Below are positions 35,552 to 43,404 of a stretch of DNA of 64,000 bases, in pieces. Each line of letters begins with the position of its first letter. Position 1 is the first letter of the stretch. The DNA comes from Bacteroidales bacterium (lineage in GTDB: Bacteria; Bacteroidota; Bacteroidia; Bacteroidales; UBA932), in assembly GCA_017550655.1 (NCBI GenBank), contig JAFZOK010000013.1, positions 248,001 to 312,000 on the forward strand, in the 5' to 3' direction. Below the pieces are notes generated by a model that searched no databases, was not told where the DNA came from, and worked only from the letters and a program-made list of their open reading frames with translations. Position numbers and translations under genes: made by a program.

Positions 35552-35671
35552 GGGAGCGAAATCGCCTAAAAACGTTCCTGACCTAACGTTTTGTGGATAG
35601 ACCGGGAACAAAAACGCCCAAAAACGTTCCTGGTCTACTGCTTTTCGGGTAGACCGGGAACGAAATGCCGC
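35552..35671. repeat. Degenerate 52-bp tandem repeat, about 2.3 copies
   Basis: GGGA(G/A)CRAAA starts at 35552, 35604 and 35656, exactly 52 nt apart. Each unit contains AAAAACGTTCCTG followed by RCCT/GTCT, and the second and third are joined by TAGACCGGGAAC. Since GTTCC and GGGAAC are complementary, the region can also fold into hairpins. Confidence 0.7.
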
Positions 35672-35721
35672 GGATTTTCAAGAAGAAGCGGTAAGCTGCA
35701 GGTCTTCAGGAGGGAGGCGGG

Positions 35722-35835
35722 GCGATGGTGCTTTGCAAAGGGTTGGGATTCAGAGATATAGAGAATAATCACATCCTGAAAAATGCGGTTATTCTGCAGG
35801 GATCTGTTTTTCAACGACTTACTGAGCACCATCGC
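35722..35835. repeat. 114-nt inverted-repeat element, copy 2
   Basis: Perfect 10-bp ends GCGATGGTGC (35722-35731) and GCACCATCGC (35826-35835). An internal stem AGAATAA/TTATTCT lies at the same offset as in the copy at 20504-20617, with different bases but pairing kept. Both copies share GCGATGGTGCTTTG, CTGTNT and CNAC-CGA-NTTAC near the right end. No ORF. Confidence 0.7.
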
Positions 35836-35860
35836 CCTGAGGTTTTTCGGGGAGGTTAAT

Positions 35861-35891
35861 AAAAAAGCCGGCGGAAAATCCGTCGGCTTTT
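35861..35891. terminator. Terminator hairpin between convergent genes
   Basis: GCCGGCGGA-AAA-TCCGTCGGC (35867-35887; 9 pairs, one G-U) is flanked by AAAAAA and TTTT, so it can act on both strands. It lies 20 nt after the stop of the minus-strand C25-like gene. Confidence 0.8.
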
Positions 35892-35911
35892 GTTTGCACT
35901 TACAGAGAGGA

Positions 35912-38185
35912 TCACTTCAGGCGGTTGATGGTCTGGGTGAGTTCTGCACGGAGTTCAGGCTCGAGGTCTGAAATCTCTGCGAGGATCTTCTGGCAGCCAT
36001 CGATGATTTCCTGCTTTCTGTAGGAATAGATGTACCAGCCAAGAGCCTCAGCGATGTTCAGCTTCACCTTGAGGGAGTTGTCCTTGTCGGTGAGAGCCTC
36101 GAGGAACTGAGGGATTGCCTCGTGGAGGTTGTAGTTACGGGTCATGCGGATGTCGGAAATCCTTTCTCCCTCCTTTGCGGATTTGTCAAAGATTTCCTTG
36201 ACCGTACTCTCGTAACGTTTCTGGTTGCGGGCAATGCTCTTGGAAACTTCATCAACTACCTCATCGTTGTTCAGGTAAGTCATTGAAGGCTTTACCTTCT
36301 CCAGAGCGTCCTTGAGGGCCTGGTGGTTGACGTTGAGGAAGTTGGTGGAGATGTTGTAGTTTACTCTCTTTGCCTCTGGGTAGTTGACGAAAACATCCAT
36401 CATAGTCTCCATCACCCTAGGGTCACCGTTTCTTCCGCAAAGGTCTGCGGCACGCCTTCTGACAACTTCATAGCGGTCCTTAAGGCCAAGCTTGAGAGCC
36501 TCTACAAAGTGGTCGTTGTCCATCCTGCTGAGAAGGGTGAGGCATTCCATCCTCACGGTTCCGAACTTGGAATCTTTCATCTTCTGGAGAATCTCCTCGG
36601 ATGAAATCTGGTTCAGATCCCTCAGCATACGCATTGCAACGTTCTGGACTGCCGGATAAGGATTGTCCAGCTGGCTTCTCCAGTAGGCGGCGTTGGTGCG
36701 GTTGGCCGCAATCACGCCCTTGAAGTCGAAGTCGGCCCCGCTGTTGAAGTGGAACGTAGGGTCGCCGATGAGATGGCCCTCCAGGGTTGCCACAAGGCGG
36801 TTGTATTCACCGATCCTGGCACCCAGGGAGATGATGCCCACACACTCGTAGGTCCACTTGTCCTGGAGAACGTTGACGGTGTTGCCCTGGCAGACTACAG
36901 TACGTCCATTGCCGAAAATATAGTAGCCGCTGATGTTGCCCTTGCGGTGGAAACTGCCGTTGTAGCAGGCGTTGAACATCACGAAGTAAGGCTGAGGGTT
37001 GAAGCCCTTGAGGTCCTTAAGGTCGATGATGATGAGCCTTCTGTCCTCCTTTGCCTTCTCGTTTGCCGCTTTCCTTTCCTCTGGAGTCATGTTCTGGGTC
37101 TTCCACCAGTCGTCGAAGAACTTAGGAGTTACGTGGAAATCCGTGCAGAGGGTGTCGATGAGCCTCTTTGCGTATGCGTTGGCGTCATCATCGCTCATTC
37201 CGGCCTTCTTACGCTTGGCAACTTCCTTGGAAAGGATGTCGTATGGACCGGCATCCCATCCCCAGCCGTGACGGTACTTGTTCACGTAGTCCTGCGGAGT
37301 TTCCTGGGCAGGAAGCTCGGAGATGTGCTGCTTGTCTATGCTGCCGTGCTCGTTGAAGAAGATGGCGTCCACTTCAGGCCTCTGAAGCTCGTCGAACAGG
37401 CGGTACTTCATATAATCCTCGTGGCGGAAGTTCAGCTGCTTGAGGTTGCGGGAAGAGTTCTTCACAAACTGGAAGTTCTCCTCCAGGGTAACGCTCTCGT
37501 CAAGCCAGGTGATAAGACAGTCGGAGTTGTAGCCGTGGCCCGCGAAGGTCACGATGTTGTCCAGGTCCTCTCCTGTCTTCTTGGCGGCGACAACCTTCTC
37601 GAGGAAGATTGCTATGGCCTCGTACTTGTCCCCGCCGAGTTCTGCCGGATACTTGATCCTGGCGGAATAGTATGTCGGGTTCAGGTGCTGGGCGCAGTCG
37701 GTTTTGAGGTTGTAGTAGAAGAAATCCGTATCCACGGTGTCCTGGCCAAGATACTCGAAGTCCAGATGGAGGTCATCGTAGAAACGGTCGCTTCCAACGC
37801 TGGACTCGTTGCGGTCGAACTTGTCCTCGTCCATCTTGAAGGCCGTGGTCATGTGCTGGGCGTTGCGCACCATGGCAACAGGAATGTCGCCGATGAGCAC
37901 GATTCCCTCAAAATTCTTGGCCTTTTTGTAAAGCTTCTTGAGCTCTTCGCGGATCTGCATCGGGTTCTCCCAGTCTCCGCGGAGGATGTAGGTCTTGAGA
38001 CCGTCATCCTGCAGAGCGTCCCTATAGGCGTAAACCTGAGGCTTGCAGGCCTCGTAAGTTCCGTTGTCAATGACAATCGCAAACGTGTTGCCCTTCTTTG
38101 AAGTAGGCTTTTCAAGCTTTATGTTCTGGGCTGAGACCGTTGCCGCGAGGCAAACTGAAACAATTGCTAAAAGTATTCTTTTCAT
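35912..38185 (-). CDS. Gingipain-like (C25) caspase-fold protein with HEAT repeats, paralogue A
   Basis: 757 residues with a signal peptide ending VSAQ (residue 20). Residues ~30-480 resemble the C25 caspase-hemoglobinase fold: IVLIGDIPVAMVRNAQ, DNIVTFAGHGYNSD (H217) and VMFNACYNGSF (C407), the likely His-Cys dyad. A second conserved His lies in IFFNEHGS (H280), inside a ~190-residue insertion that gingipains lack. HLIGDPTFHF ends the catalytic region. Residues ~500-757 are HEAT-like helices (KFGTVRMECLTLLSRMDNDH). No type IX secretion C-terminal signal is visible, so it may stay in the periplasm. It follows paralogue B by 12 nt. Confidence 0.8.
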   Translation of the reverse strand: MKRILLAIVSVCLAATVSAQNIKLEKPTSKKGNTFAIVIDNGTYEACKPQVYAYRDALQDDGLKTYILRGDWENPMQIREELKKLYKKAKNFEGIVLIGDIPVAMVRNAQHMTTAFKMDEDKFDRNESSVGSDRFYDDLHLDFEYLGQDTVDTDFFYYNLKTDCAQHLNPTYYSARIKYPAELGGDKYEAIAIFLEKVVAAKKTGEDLDNIVTFAGHGYNSDCLITWLDESVTLEENFQFVKNSSRNLKQLNFRHEDYMKYRLFDELQRPEVDAIFFNEHGSIDKQHISELPAQETPQDYVNKYRHGWGWDAGPYDILSKEVAKRKKAGMSDDDANAYAKRLIDTLCTDFHVTPKFFDDWWKTQNMTPEERKAANEKAKEDRRLIIIDLKDLKGFNPQPYFVMFNACYNGSFHRKGNISGYYIFGNGRTVVCQGNTVNVLQDKWTYECVGIISLGARIGEYNRLVATLEGHLIGDPTFHFNSGADFDFKGVIAANRTNAAYWRSQLDNPYPAVQNVAMRMLRDLNQISSEEILQKMKDSKFGTVRMECLTLLSRMDNDHFVEALKLGLKDRYEVVRRRAADLCGRNGDPRVMETMMDVFVNYPEAKRVNYNISTNFLNVNHQALKDALEKVKPSMTYLNNDEVVDEVSKSIARNQKRYESTVKEIFDKSAKEGERISDIRMTRNYNLHEAIPQFLEALTDKDNSLKVKLNIAEALGWYIYSYRKQEIIDGCQKILAEISDLEPELRAELTQTINRLK

Positions 38186-38197
38186 ATCTGCCTCCTT

Positions 38198-40351
38198 TTA
38201 CTTTTTGGAACTTAAACGGGTTATAGCACTGATCAGAGCCGGACGCATCTCCTCAGGAGTCTTTTCGTCCGCAAGAAGCTTCTTGCAGGAATCGATGATG
38301 TCCTGCTTGCGGTAAGAAAGCCTCCACCAGGCAAGGGATTCAGCCATAAGGGTGCGGATGAACACATCGTCATCAGGATCTTCCATAACCTTCAGGCACT
38401 GGTCGAGATTCTGATGGTACTGGCGGTTCCTGAGGAACTGGATGTATGAAACCCTCCAGCCGCTCTTCTTTTCCTTGTTAGTGATGCTCTCGATGGAAGA
38501 CTTGCCAGGGTTGTCCTGTACAAGTTTCAGGAGTTCTCCGCGATCCTTGTCCGCATTGTAATAGCGGCGGTCAAAGAAGTATTCATTGATGGCGTCTTCA
38601 GCCTTGGCTTCGTCGAAGCATAGAAGAGACTGTGTACCCTGGAATACAACTCTTGTTGCGTGGATGTCTTTTACATAGGCGCTTATCAGATACGGCAGGA
38701 ACTCTTCCGCGCCGACCTGTCCCATACGGGTTACGGCGATGCGGCGGATGTACTCGAAACTGTCTGTTACGGCAAGCTTGAGAGCCTCGCGGTAGTTATT
38801 GTCGTTGATTCTTTCCAAAAGCCTCAGCGAATTGTACCTTACGACTGCGTAAGGGGATTCCTTGAGCTTGTTCAGGAGAATATCCGAAATGCCCGGATAG
38901 TCGCCCTCGAAGAGCTTGATTTCCGCCATGTTCTGGATCTCAGGATTCCCGTCGTCCAGGCGGGATGCCCAGTAGGCGTTGTCCTTGATCGGGATAACCT
39001 TGTTCAGGTCTTCGCTGCCTTCCTCAGCTGCAAAATGGAATGTAGGGTCGCCGATCAGATGGCTTTCCAGAATGTTGATGTGCTGTGCCCAGAGGCCAAC
39101 CCTGACACCATCGCCGAGAAGGCCGAGAAGGTCGAAAGCGCTCTTGTCCTGAAGCACATTCACGCTGTTTGCGAAGCCGACAACGCAGCTGCCCTTTGCC
39201 ATGATGAACTTGCCGGCGATGAAATCGTCGTGACGGTAGTCTCCGTTATAGCAGGCGTCAAATATCACCATCCTGGCGTTAGGAGCGATATCGTTAATCT
39301 CCTCAAGGATAATCCCTTCCTGAAGGTCTTTCAGCGAGTCTGCCTTAACGGCCTCGCGATCATTGTAGTCTGCCATCCAGGTGGAATCCAGCCCCCACTC
39401 AGCAAGCCTGCCCTTTATGCGGTCAGGATTGCGGCGGGCCATGCTGCGGATGTATGTGTGGAGGTAATCAGCCGGCTTTTGGTCTTCAGGTGCTCCGGAA
39501 AGATACATCCTGAACCAGTCTCCGTGCTCGTGGAATACCATGAAATCCACATCCGGACGGCGGAGTTCCTTGATCACATAAGGCTTCATGTAATCCTCCA
39601 TGCTGTAGCGGAGGTAACGGGCCTCTCCTTCCTTGTTGAAGACTTCTCCGAACTGCTCGTTTACAATCTGGCGCTCTGCCCTCCAGGCCGTGATGGAATT
39701 AGAGTATGAGCCGTGGCCGGTGTAGGAAACAAACTGGTCGAACTTGTTGTTTGCCTTGTGCTCCCTTACAGCCTTCTCCAGATAGGCGGCAATCTGCTTG
39801 CAGCCGCATCCGTTGCTCTTCTGAGGGCGGATTCTGGCGGAGTAGATGTCGCACTCGATGTAAGGAGCGCTGTCCGGTGCAAGTTCATAGAAGTGGTGCA
39901 GACCCTGGGTGGAATCCGCAATCTTGTTGAACTTGAGGTCAAAGTCATCGTAGAAACGGTCAGAAGGAACTGCCACAACCTCAAGAGGATATTTCCTCTC
40001 GTCCATCTTGTAGGCGGAGGTCATGAACTGGGCCTTCATCACCATTGCGACAGGTACATCGCCGATGAAAACGGTTCCCTCCAGATTGTTTTCCTTATAG
40101 AGTTTCTGAAGCACTTCCTTCACCTGCTCAGGGCTCTCCCACTTCGCTGAGACAATGAATGTAGGAAGGCCTTCGGACTCGATGGTCTTCTTGTACTCGG
40201 CGACCTGCGGAGCGCATTTTTCCAGCGTGTGGCTGTCTATGATCACGGCAAAGGAAGTCTTGCCTTCTACCGACGGCTTCTCCACGTTCTGTGCCCTGAG
40301 GCCTGTGGACAGTACCGCCAGCAGCAATAAAACGGTCAATTTTCTTATCAT
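38198..40351 (-). CDS. Gingipain-like (C25) caspase-fold protein with HEAT repeats, paralogue B
   Basis: 717 residues with a signal peptide ending GLRAQ (residue ~21). It has the same order as paralogue A: VFIGDVPVAMVMKAQ, FVSYTGHGSYSNSITAW (H213, very close to the gingipain YTGHGSETAW motif), MVFHEHGDW (H276), MVIFDACYNGDY (C367), HLIGDPTFHF, then HEAT-like repeats to the end. A Cys pair in NGCGCKQ is specific to this copy. It lies upstream of paralogue A in the same transcript. A strong terminator (40384-40419) separates it from the TonB operon, and no TAnnTTTG box is seen in the 85-nt gap. Confidence 0.8.
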   Translation of the reverse strand: MIRKLTVLLLLAVLSTGLRAQNVEKPSVEGKTSFAVIIDSHTLEKCAPQVAEYKKTIESEGLPTFIVSAKWESPEQVKEVLQKLYKENNLEGTVFIGDVPVAMVMKAQFMTSAYKMDERKYPLEVVAVPSDRFYDDFDLKFNKIADSTQGLHHFYELAPDSAPYIECDIYSARIRPQKSNGCGCKQIAAYLEKAVREHKANNKFDQFVSYTGHGSYSNSITAWRAERQIVNEQFGEVFNKEGEARYLRYSMEDYMKPYVIKELRRPDVDFMVFHEHGDWFRMYLSGAPEDQKPADYLHTYIRSMARRNPDRIKGRLAEWGLDSTWMADYNDREAVKADSLKDLQEGIILEEINDIAPNARMVIFDACYNGDYRHDDFIAGKFIMAKGSCVVGFANSVNVLQDKSAFDLLGLLGDGVRVGLWAQHINILESHLIGDPTFHFAAEEGSEDLNKVIPIKDNAYWASRLDDGNPEIQNMAEIKLFEGDYPGISDILLNKLKESPYAVVRYNSLRLLERINDNNYREALKLAVTDSFEYIRRIAVTRMGQVGAEEFLPYLISAYVKDIHATRVVFQGTQSLLCFDEAKAEDAINEYFFDRRYYNADKDRGELLKLVQDNPGKSSIESITNKEKKSGWRVSYIQFLRNRQYHQNLDQCLKVMEDPDDDVFIRTLMAESLAWWRLSYRKQDIIDSCKKLLADEKTPEEMRPALISAITRLSSKK

Positions 40352-40383
40352 TTCCCTTTCTTTTGATTTTGAAATTGATCTTA

Positions 40384-40419
40384 AAGAAAAAAGAGGGCCG
40401 GCCGGATGGTCAGCCCTCT
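40384..40419 (-). terminator. Terminator at the end of the TonB/DUF4876/DUF6850 operon
   Basis: On the minus strand AGAGGGC pairs with GCCCTCT around a GC-rich loop and is followed by TTTTTTC. It lies between the DUF6850 stop and the C25-like gene, so the peptidase pair is at least partly uncoupled from the uptake operon. Confidence 0.75.
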
Positions 40420-40436
40420 GATTCAGTTCAGCTTTC

Positions 40437-42089
40437 CTAGAAGGTCAAACCTACCTTGAAAGTAATCAGGTTCCTCTTGCTGAAGATACTCTTCTCCTGG
40501 TCAGCTCCATGATAAGGGCTGAGGAACGGGAACTTCTTGATGGCATCTCCCCAGGTGGTGTTGTCTCCGCCTGGCTTTACATTCTCATATCCGAATGAAA
40601 CGAACAGAGAAGAAAGGCTCTTGATACCGCAGAAGCTGTAGGTAAGATTGAATCCCCACTTGGTGTAGTCTGAGCTCTGGTAGATGAAGTCCATCAGGGC
40701 AAAGTCCGTGAAGGCCTTGTTGTCTTCCTTTACTCCACCGTAGTCGAAGGTTCCCCTTGAGTTGTTGTTGACACCACCGTATGCGTTGATAGTAACAACG
40801 TTCTTGGTGTCTACAATCCAGTTGTAGGTAACGTCTGCTCCAACGAACAGATTGTTGATCTGCTTGTGGGTTTCAGGAACATAGTAAACGAAGTGATCCT
40901 TCACGCTCTTTGCGTTCAGGCCGAACTTCCAGGTGTAGGAATCACCCTCGGCCATCAGATAATCAACGTTGAACGTCTGGGTTCTCTTGTGGAACTTGGA
41001 GCGCTCGAACATGGCATCCGTGATGTAGCTCTGGATCTCGTAGGTGTTGTCGTAAGTCTGGAAGTACTCGATACCCCTCATGTCGTTGTTGTCAAAGCGG
41101 TAGCGGAAGAAGAAGCGATCCTTTTCGGTAAAGTTGTACTGGGCTGCGAAGTTTGCACCCCATACGGTCTTCTTAACCGTACCTGACATCTGAGGCTTGG
41201 TGTAGTTGCAGAGCACGTCCTCAACCCTGTAGAGATAGTCTCCGGAAAGCAGCACCTTGAACTTCTCGTTCTTGAAACTGTACTGGAGGCTTCCGCCAAG
41301 GGCGTTGGCGTTGTAGTTACGCAACTTGTTGATACCTGAGAAGGATGCTATGATTCCATCGTTGAAGAATCCCGGAGCAACCATTTCCCAGCCCTTCTGG
41401 TCCTGGAGGTGGTTGACGTTCTCAGGAGATCCGTCCTCGCGGTAGCTGGTGTAGTGGAATACAGCACCCAGGCTGTTGCTCGGGTTGAACTCCCATACCA
41501 GAGAAGGCATAACGTTCAGGTTGGAAACCCTGGTCAGAGGACGAGGGTCCAGCTGCTTGGCTGCAATCGCTGCCTGGTAGCCACCGGCGATACCGATGAT
41601 CAGGTGGTTGTTGATCAGGCGAGGGAAACCGGCCTTGAAGTTCATGTCGTAAGTCTGGTTCTTCCATTTGCTTACGTTCTCGTCAGCAACGAAGAAAGGC
41701 ATGTCGCGTGTAGGGTCTGCAAGGGTGGCATTCCATTTTGCTCCGGAGATATTATCCTTGGTGTAGGTGAAGTCTCCCCAGATATACATGTTATTCACAT
41801 TCTTGTAGATACCACCACCGTCTGTGTGGAACTTAATGGTGTTGATTTTCTCGCCGACCTGTTTCGGCTTGAAATCACCCTTCTTGTAGTCGATGCCGGC
41901 AAAAGCGTTTGCCATAAGCTCAGGAGCATCCACCATACCTCCGGCAGCGTTCTCGGTGTTGTTGATCCAGATGTTTTCCAGAGCCGCCCTTTCAATGGCT
42001 GCCTTGGTTCCTGTCTGGGCCGTGGCCACGTAACCGGCAAACAAAGCCGGAACCAGTATGGCCGCTATCTTGAATATCTTGTTCTTCAT
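40437..42089 (-). CDS. DUF6850-type outer-membrane beta-barrel protein
   Basis: 550 residues from the ATG at 42089-42087. The signal peptide ends VATAQ (residue ~24). The start of the mature protein (AALENIWINNTENAAGG) and many amphipathic strands (FGLNAKSVKDHFVYYVPE, GADVTYNWIV, FNLTYSFCGIK) end in NLITFKVGLTF, an aromatic barrel end. In Bacteroidales, DUF6850 proteins are found beside DUF4876 lipoproteins and TonB receptors, as here. Its likely role is an outer-membrane partner in nutrient uptake; the substrate is unknown. It follows the DUF4876 gene by 22 nt. Confidence 0.8.
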   Translation of the reverse strand: MKNKIFKIAAILVPALFAGYVATAQTGTKAAIERAALENIWINNTENAAGGMVDAPELMANAFAGIDYKKGDFKPKQVGEKINTIKFHTDGGGIYKNVNNMYIWGDFTYTKDNISGAKWNATLADPTRDMPFFVADENVSKWKNQTYDMNFKAGFPRLINNHLIIGIAGGYQAAIAAKQLDPRPLTRVSNLNVMPSLVWEFNPSNSLGAVFHYTSYREDGSPENVNHLQDQKGWEMVAPGFFNDGIIASFSGINKLRNYNANALGGSLQYSFKNEKFKVLLSGDYLYRVEDVLCNYTKPQMSGTVKKTVWGANFAAQYNFTEKDRFFFRYRFDNNDMRGIEYFQTYDNTYEIQSYITDAMFERSKFHKRTQTFNVDYLMAEGDSYTWKFGLNAKSVKDHFVYYVPETHKQINNLFVGADVTYNWIVDTKNVVTINAYGGVNNNSRGTFDYGGVKEDNKAFTDFALMDFIYQSSDYTKWGFNLTYSFCGIKSLSSLFVSFGYENVKPGGDNTTWGDAIKKFPFLSPYHGADQEKSIFSKRNLITFKVGLTF

Positions 42090-42111
42090 AACAATCATCT
42101 TTTAAGCGTTA

Positions 42112-43386
42112 CTATTTGTACCAAGTCCAGGATGGAACCTTCTCGCCGTTACGGCGGATAACAGGATGGTCGTTAACCTGGAAGTCGTCAGTAGAGTTGT
42201 TCGTGTCCTGATACTTAGGAGTACCGTCGCTTCTCTTCTCCACAACCTTCCTGGATACGGTCTTTCCGCAATATGTAGCCTCCACTGAAGTACCTCCGGC
42301 ATCTACGAAGCCAGGGATTCTCTTCATGTGCATAGCGCTCATGTTGGTAAGAAGCTCTACGCCGTCAAGTATCCAGTCTGCAGGGATCTTGGCATACTTG
42401 GAAGTCTTTTCAACCTCGGTCTGGTAATGAGCGGCATCCTTGTAGTAAGCCTCGTCAACAGTCGTTCCTGCCGGAGCCTTGAATACGCAGAATGCAGCTC
42501 CGAATACAGAAGTAAGCCACTGCATGCTGTTCCAGTTTGTGTAGAAGATGCATGTCAGGTTAGGAACGTCCGGATTGTAACGGGATGCGTTTCCTGTCCA
42601 GGTCTGGAAGTCTGCCATAGAGTTGTCGTAAGAGTTAGGGTTATTGAGTGTGTGGTCTCTTGGCTCCTGTGCAACAACTACACTTTCTCCCGGCAATACA
42701 GGATAGTCTGTTCCAGTTCCAGGGAACTGCCAAACCATCATACTGTAAACATAGTTGCCGTCTCCGTCCTCGTCCGGCCAGACTGGCAAGTTTGCAGTAG
42801 CAAGGTTTGGATGAAGCTGTGCAAAGCAAACGCCGTCCAGGTAGAAGACGTCGTCAGAGTTATTGGTGAACTGATAGGTCTGGTCCCTGAAGTAGTAGCT
42901 TGCAATACCGCAGTAGTAAATTTCACTTATACAGAAAGATCCTACCTTTGCAGGACGTACAACCAAACGATACTGGTCGTCCTTATCTGCCTGCTCCGGA
43001 GTTACATCCTCATATACCGTGATGCTTGGAACGTTTCCGTTTATGAAGTACTGGTAGCCGTCGTGGGTGGCACGTCCGGTTACGCTTATGGAGTAAACAC
43101 CAGGTTCAATCTCAACGGTAGCAATACTGTTGGCACCGGTCATTCCCTTGAATACCTGTCCGGTCTTTACGTTGGTAAAAGTCACCTCAACACCGGCGGT
43201 GGAGAAATTAGGGTCTGGAGTAATGGAACCGCCTTTCGGAATAAAGCCCGTGGCTGCACAAACCTTAAAGGAGACGCTGATGGGCTCTATCTTCTTCACG
43301 TCCTTTACATCTTCCATCATGTCGATGCAGGAAGACAGCAGGAAGGCGAAGGTAGCTACTAATAATATCGCATATATCTTTTTCAT
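42112..43386 (-). CDS. DUF4876-type lipoprotein
   Basis: 424 residues from the ATG at 43386-43384. The lipoprotein signal ends LLSSC (Cys20), then IDMMED. A beta-sandwich-like segment (VEVTFTNVKTGQVFKG, ATVEIEPGVYSISVTGRATH) is followed by a domain with FCISEIYYCG, YQFTNNSDDVFYLDG and VAQEPRDH, which recalls DUF4876/lamin-tail-type domains. It is probably on the outer membrane and may bind the substrate of the TonB receptor encoded 18 nt upstream. It is rich in Tyr, Trp and Cys. Confidence 0.8.
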   Translation of the reverse strand: MKKIYAILLVATFAFLLSSCIDMMEDVKDVKKIEPISVSFKVCAATGFIPKGGSITPDPNFSTAGVEVTFTNVKTGQVFKGMTGANSIATVEIEPGVYSISVTGRATHDGYQYFINGNVPSITVYEDVTPEQADKDDQYRLVVRPAKVGSFCISEIYYCGIASYYFRDQTYQFTNNSDDVFYLDGVCFAQLHPNLATANLPVWPDEDGDGNYVYSMMVWQFPGTGTDYPVLPGESVVVAQEPRDHTLNNPNSYDNSMADFQTWTGNASRYNPDVPNLTCIFYTNWNSMQWLTSVFGAAFCVFKAPAGTTVDEAYYKDAAHYQTEVEKTSKYAKIPADWILDGVELLTNMSAMHMKRIPGFVDAGGTSVEATYCGKTVSRKVVEKRSDGTPKYQDTNNSTDDFQVNDHPVIRRNGEKVPSWTWYK

Positions 43387-43404
43387 AATCACGATCTTCA
43401 AAAG

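Larger units (their letters stand above)
35545..35911. other. 367-nt gene-free region with tandem repeat, inverted-repeat element and terminator
   Basis: Contents in order: a decayed 52-bp tandem repeat (35552-35671), the second 114-nt inverted-repeat element (35722-35835), and a terminator hairpin (35861-35891). It separates convergent genes. No ORF with support is seen. Confidence 0.7.

Noticed and set aside
36749-38101. 450-residue open frame on the plus strand
   Set aside because: Antisense shadow of the C25-like gene, which has a signal peptide, family motifs and a paralogue. The plus-strand product has no recognisable domain.
35912-40351. Type IX secretion signal on the gingipain-like proteins
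   Set aside because: The C-termini are charged HEAT-like helices, not the beta-sandwich C-terminal domain with its conserved Gly and Lys-rich end.
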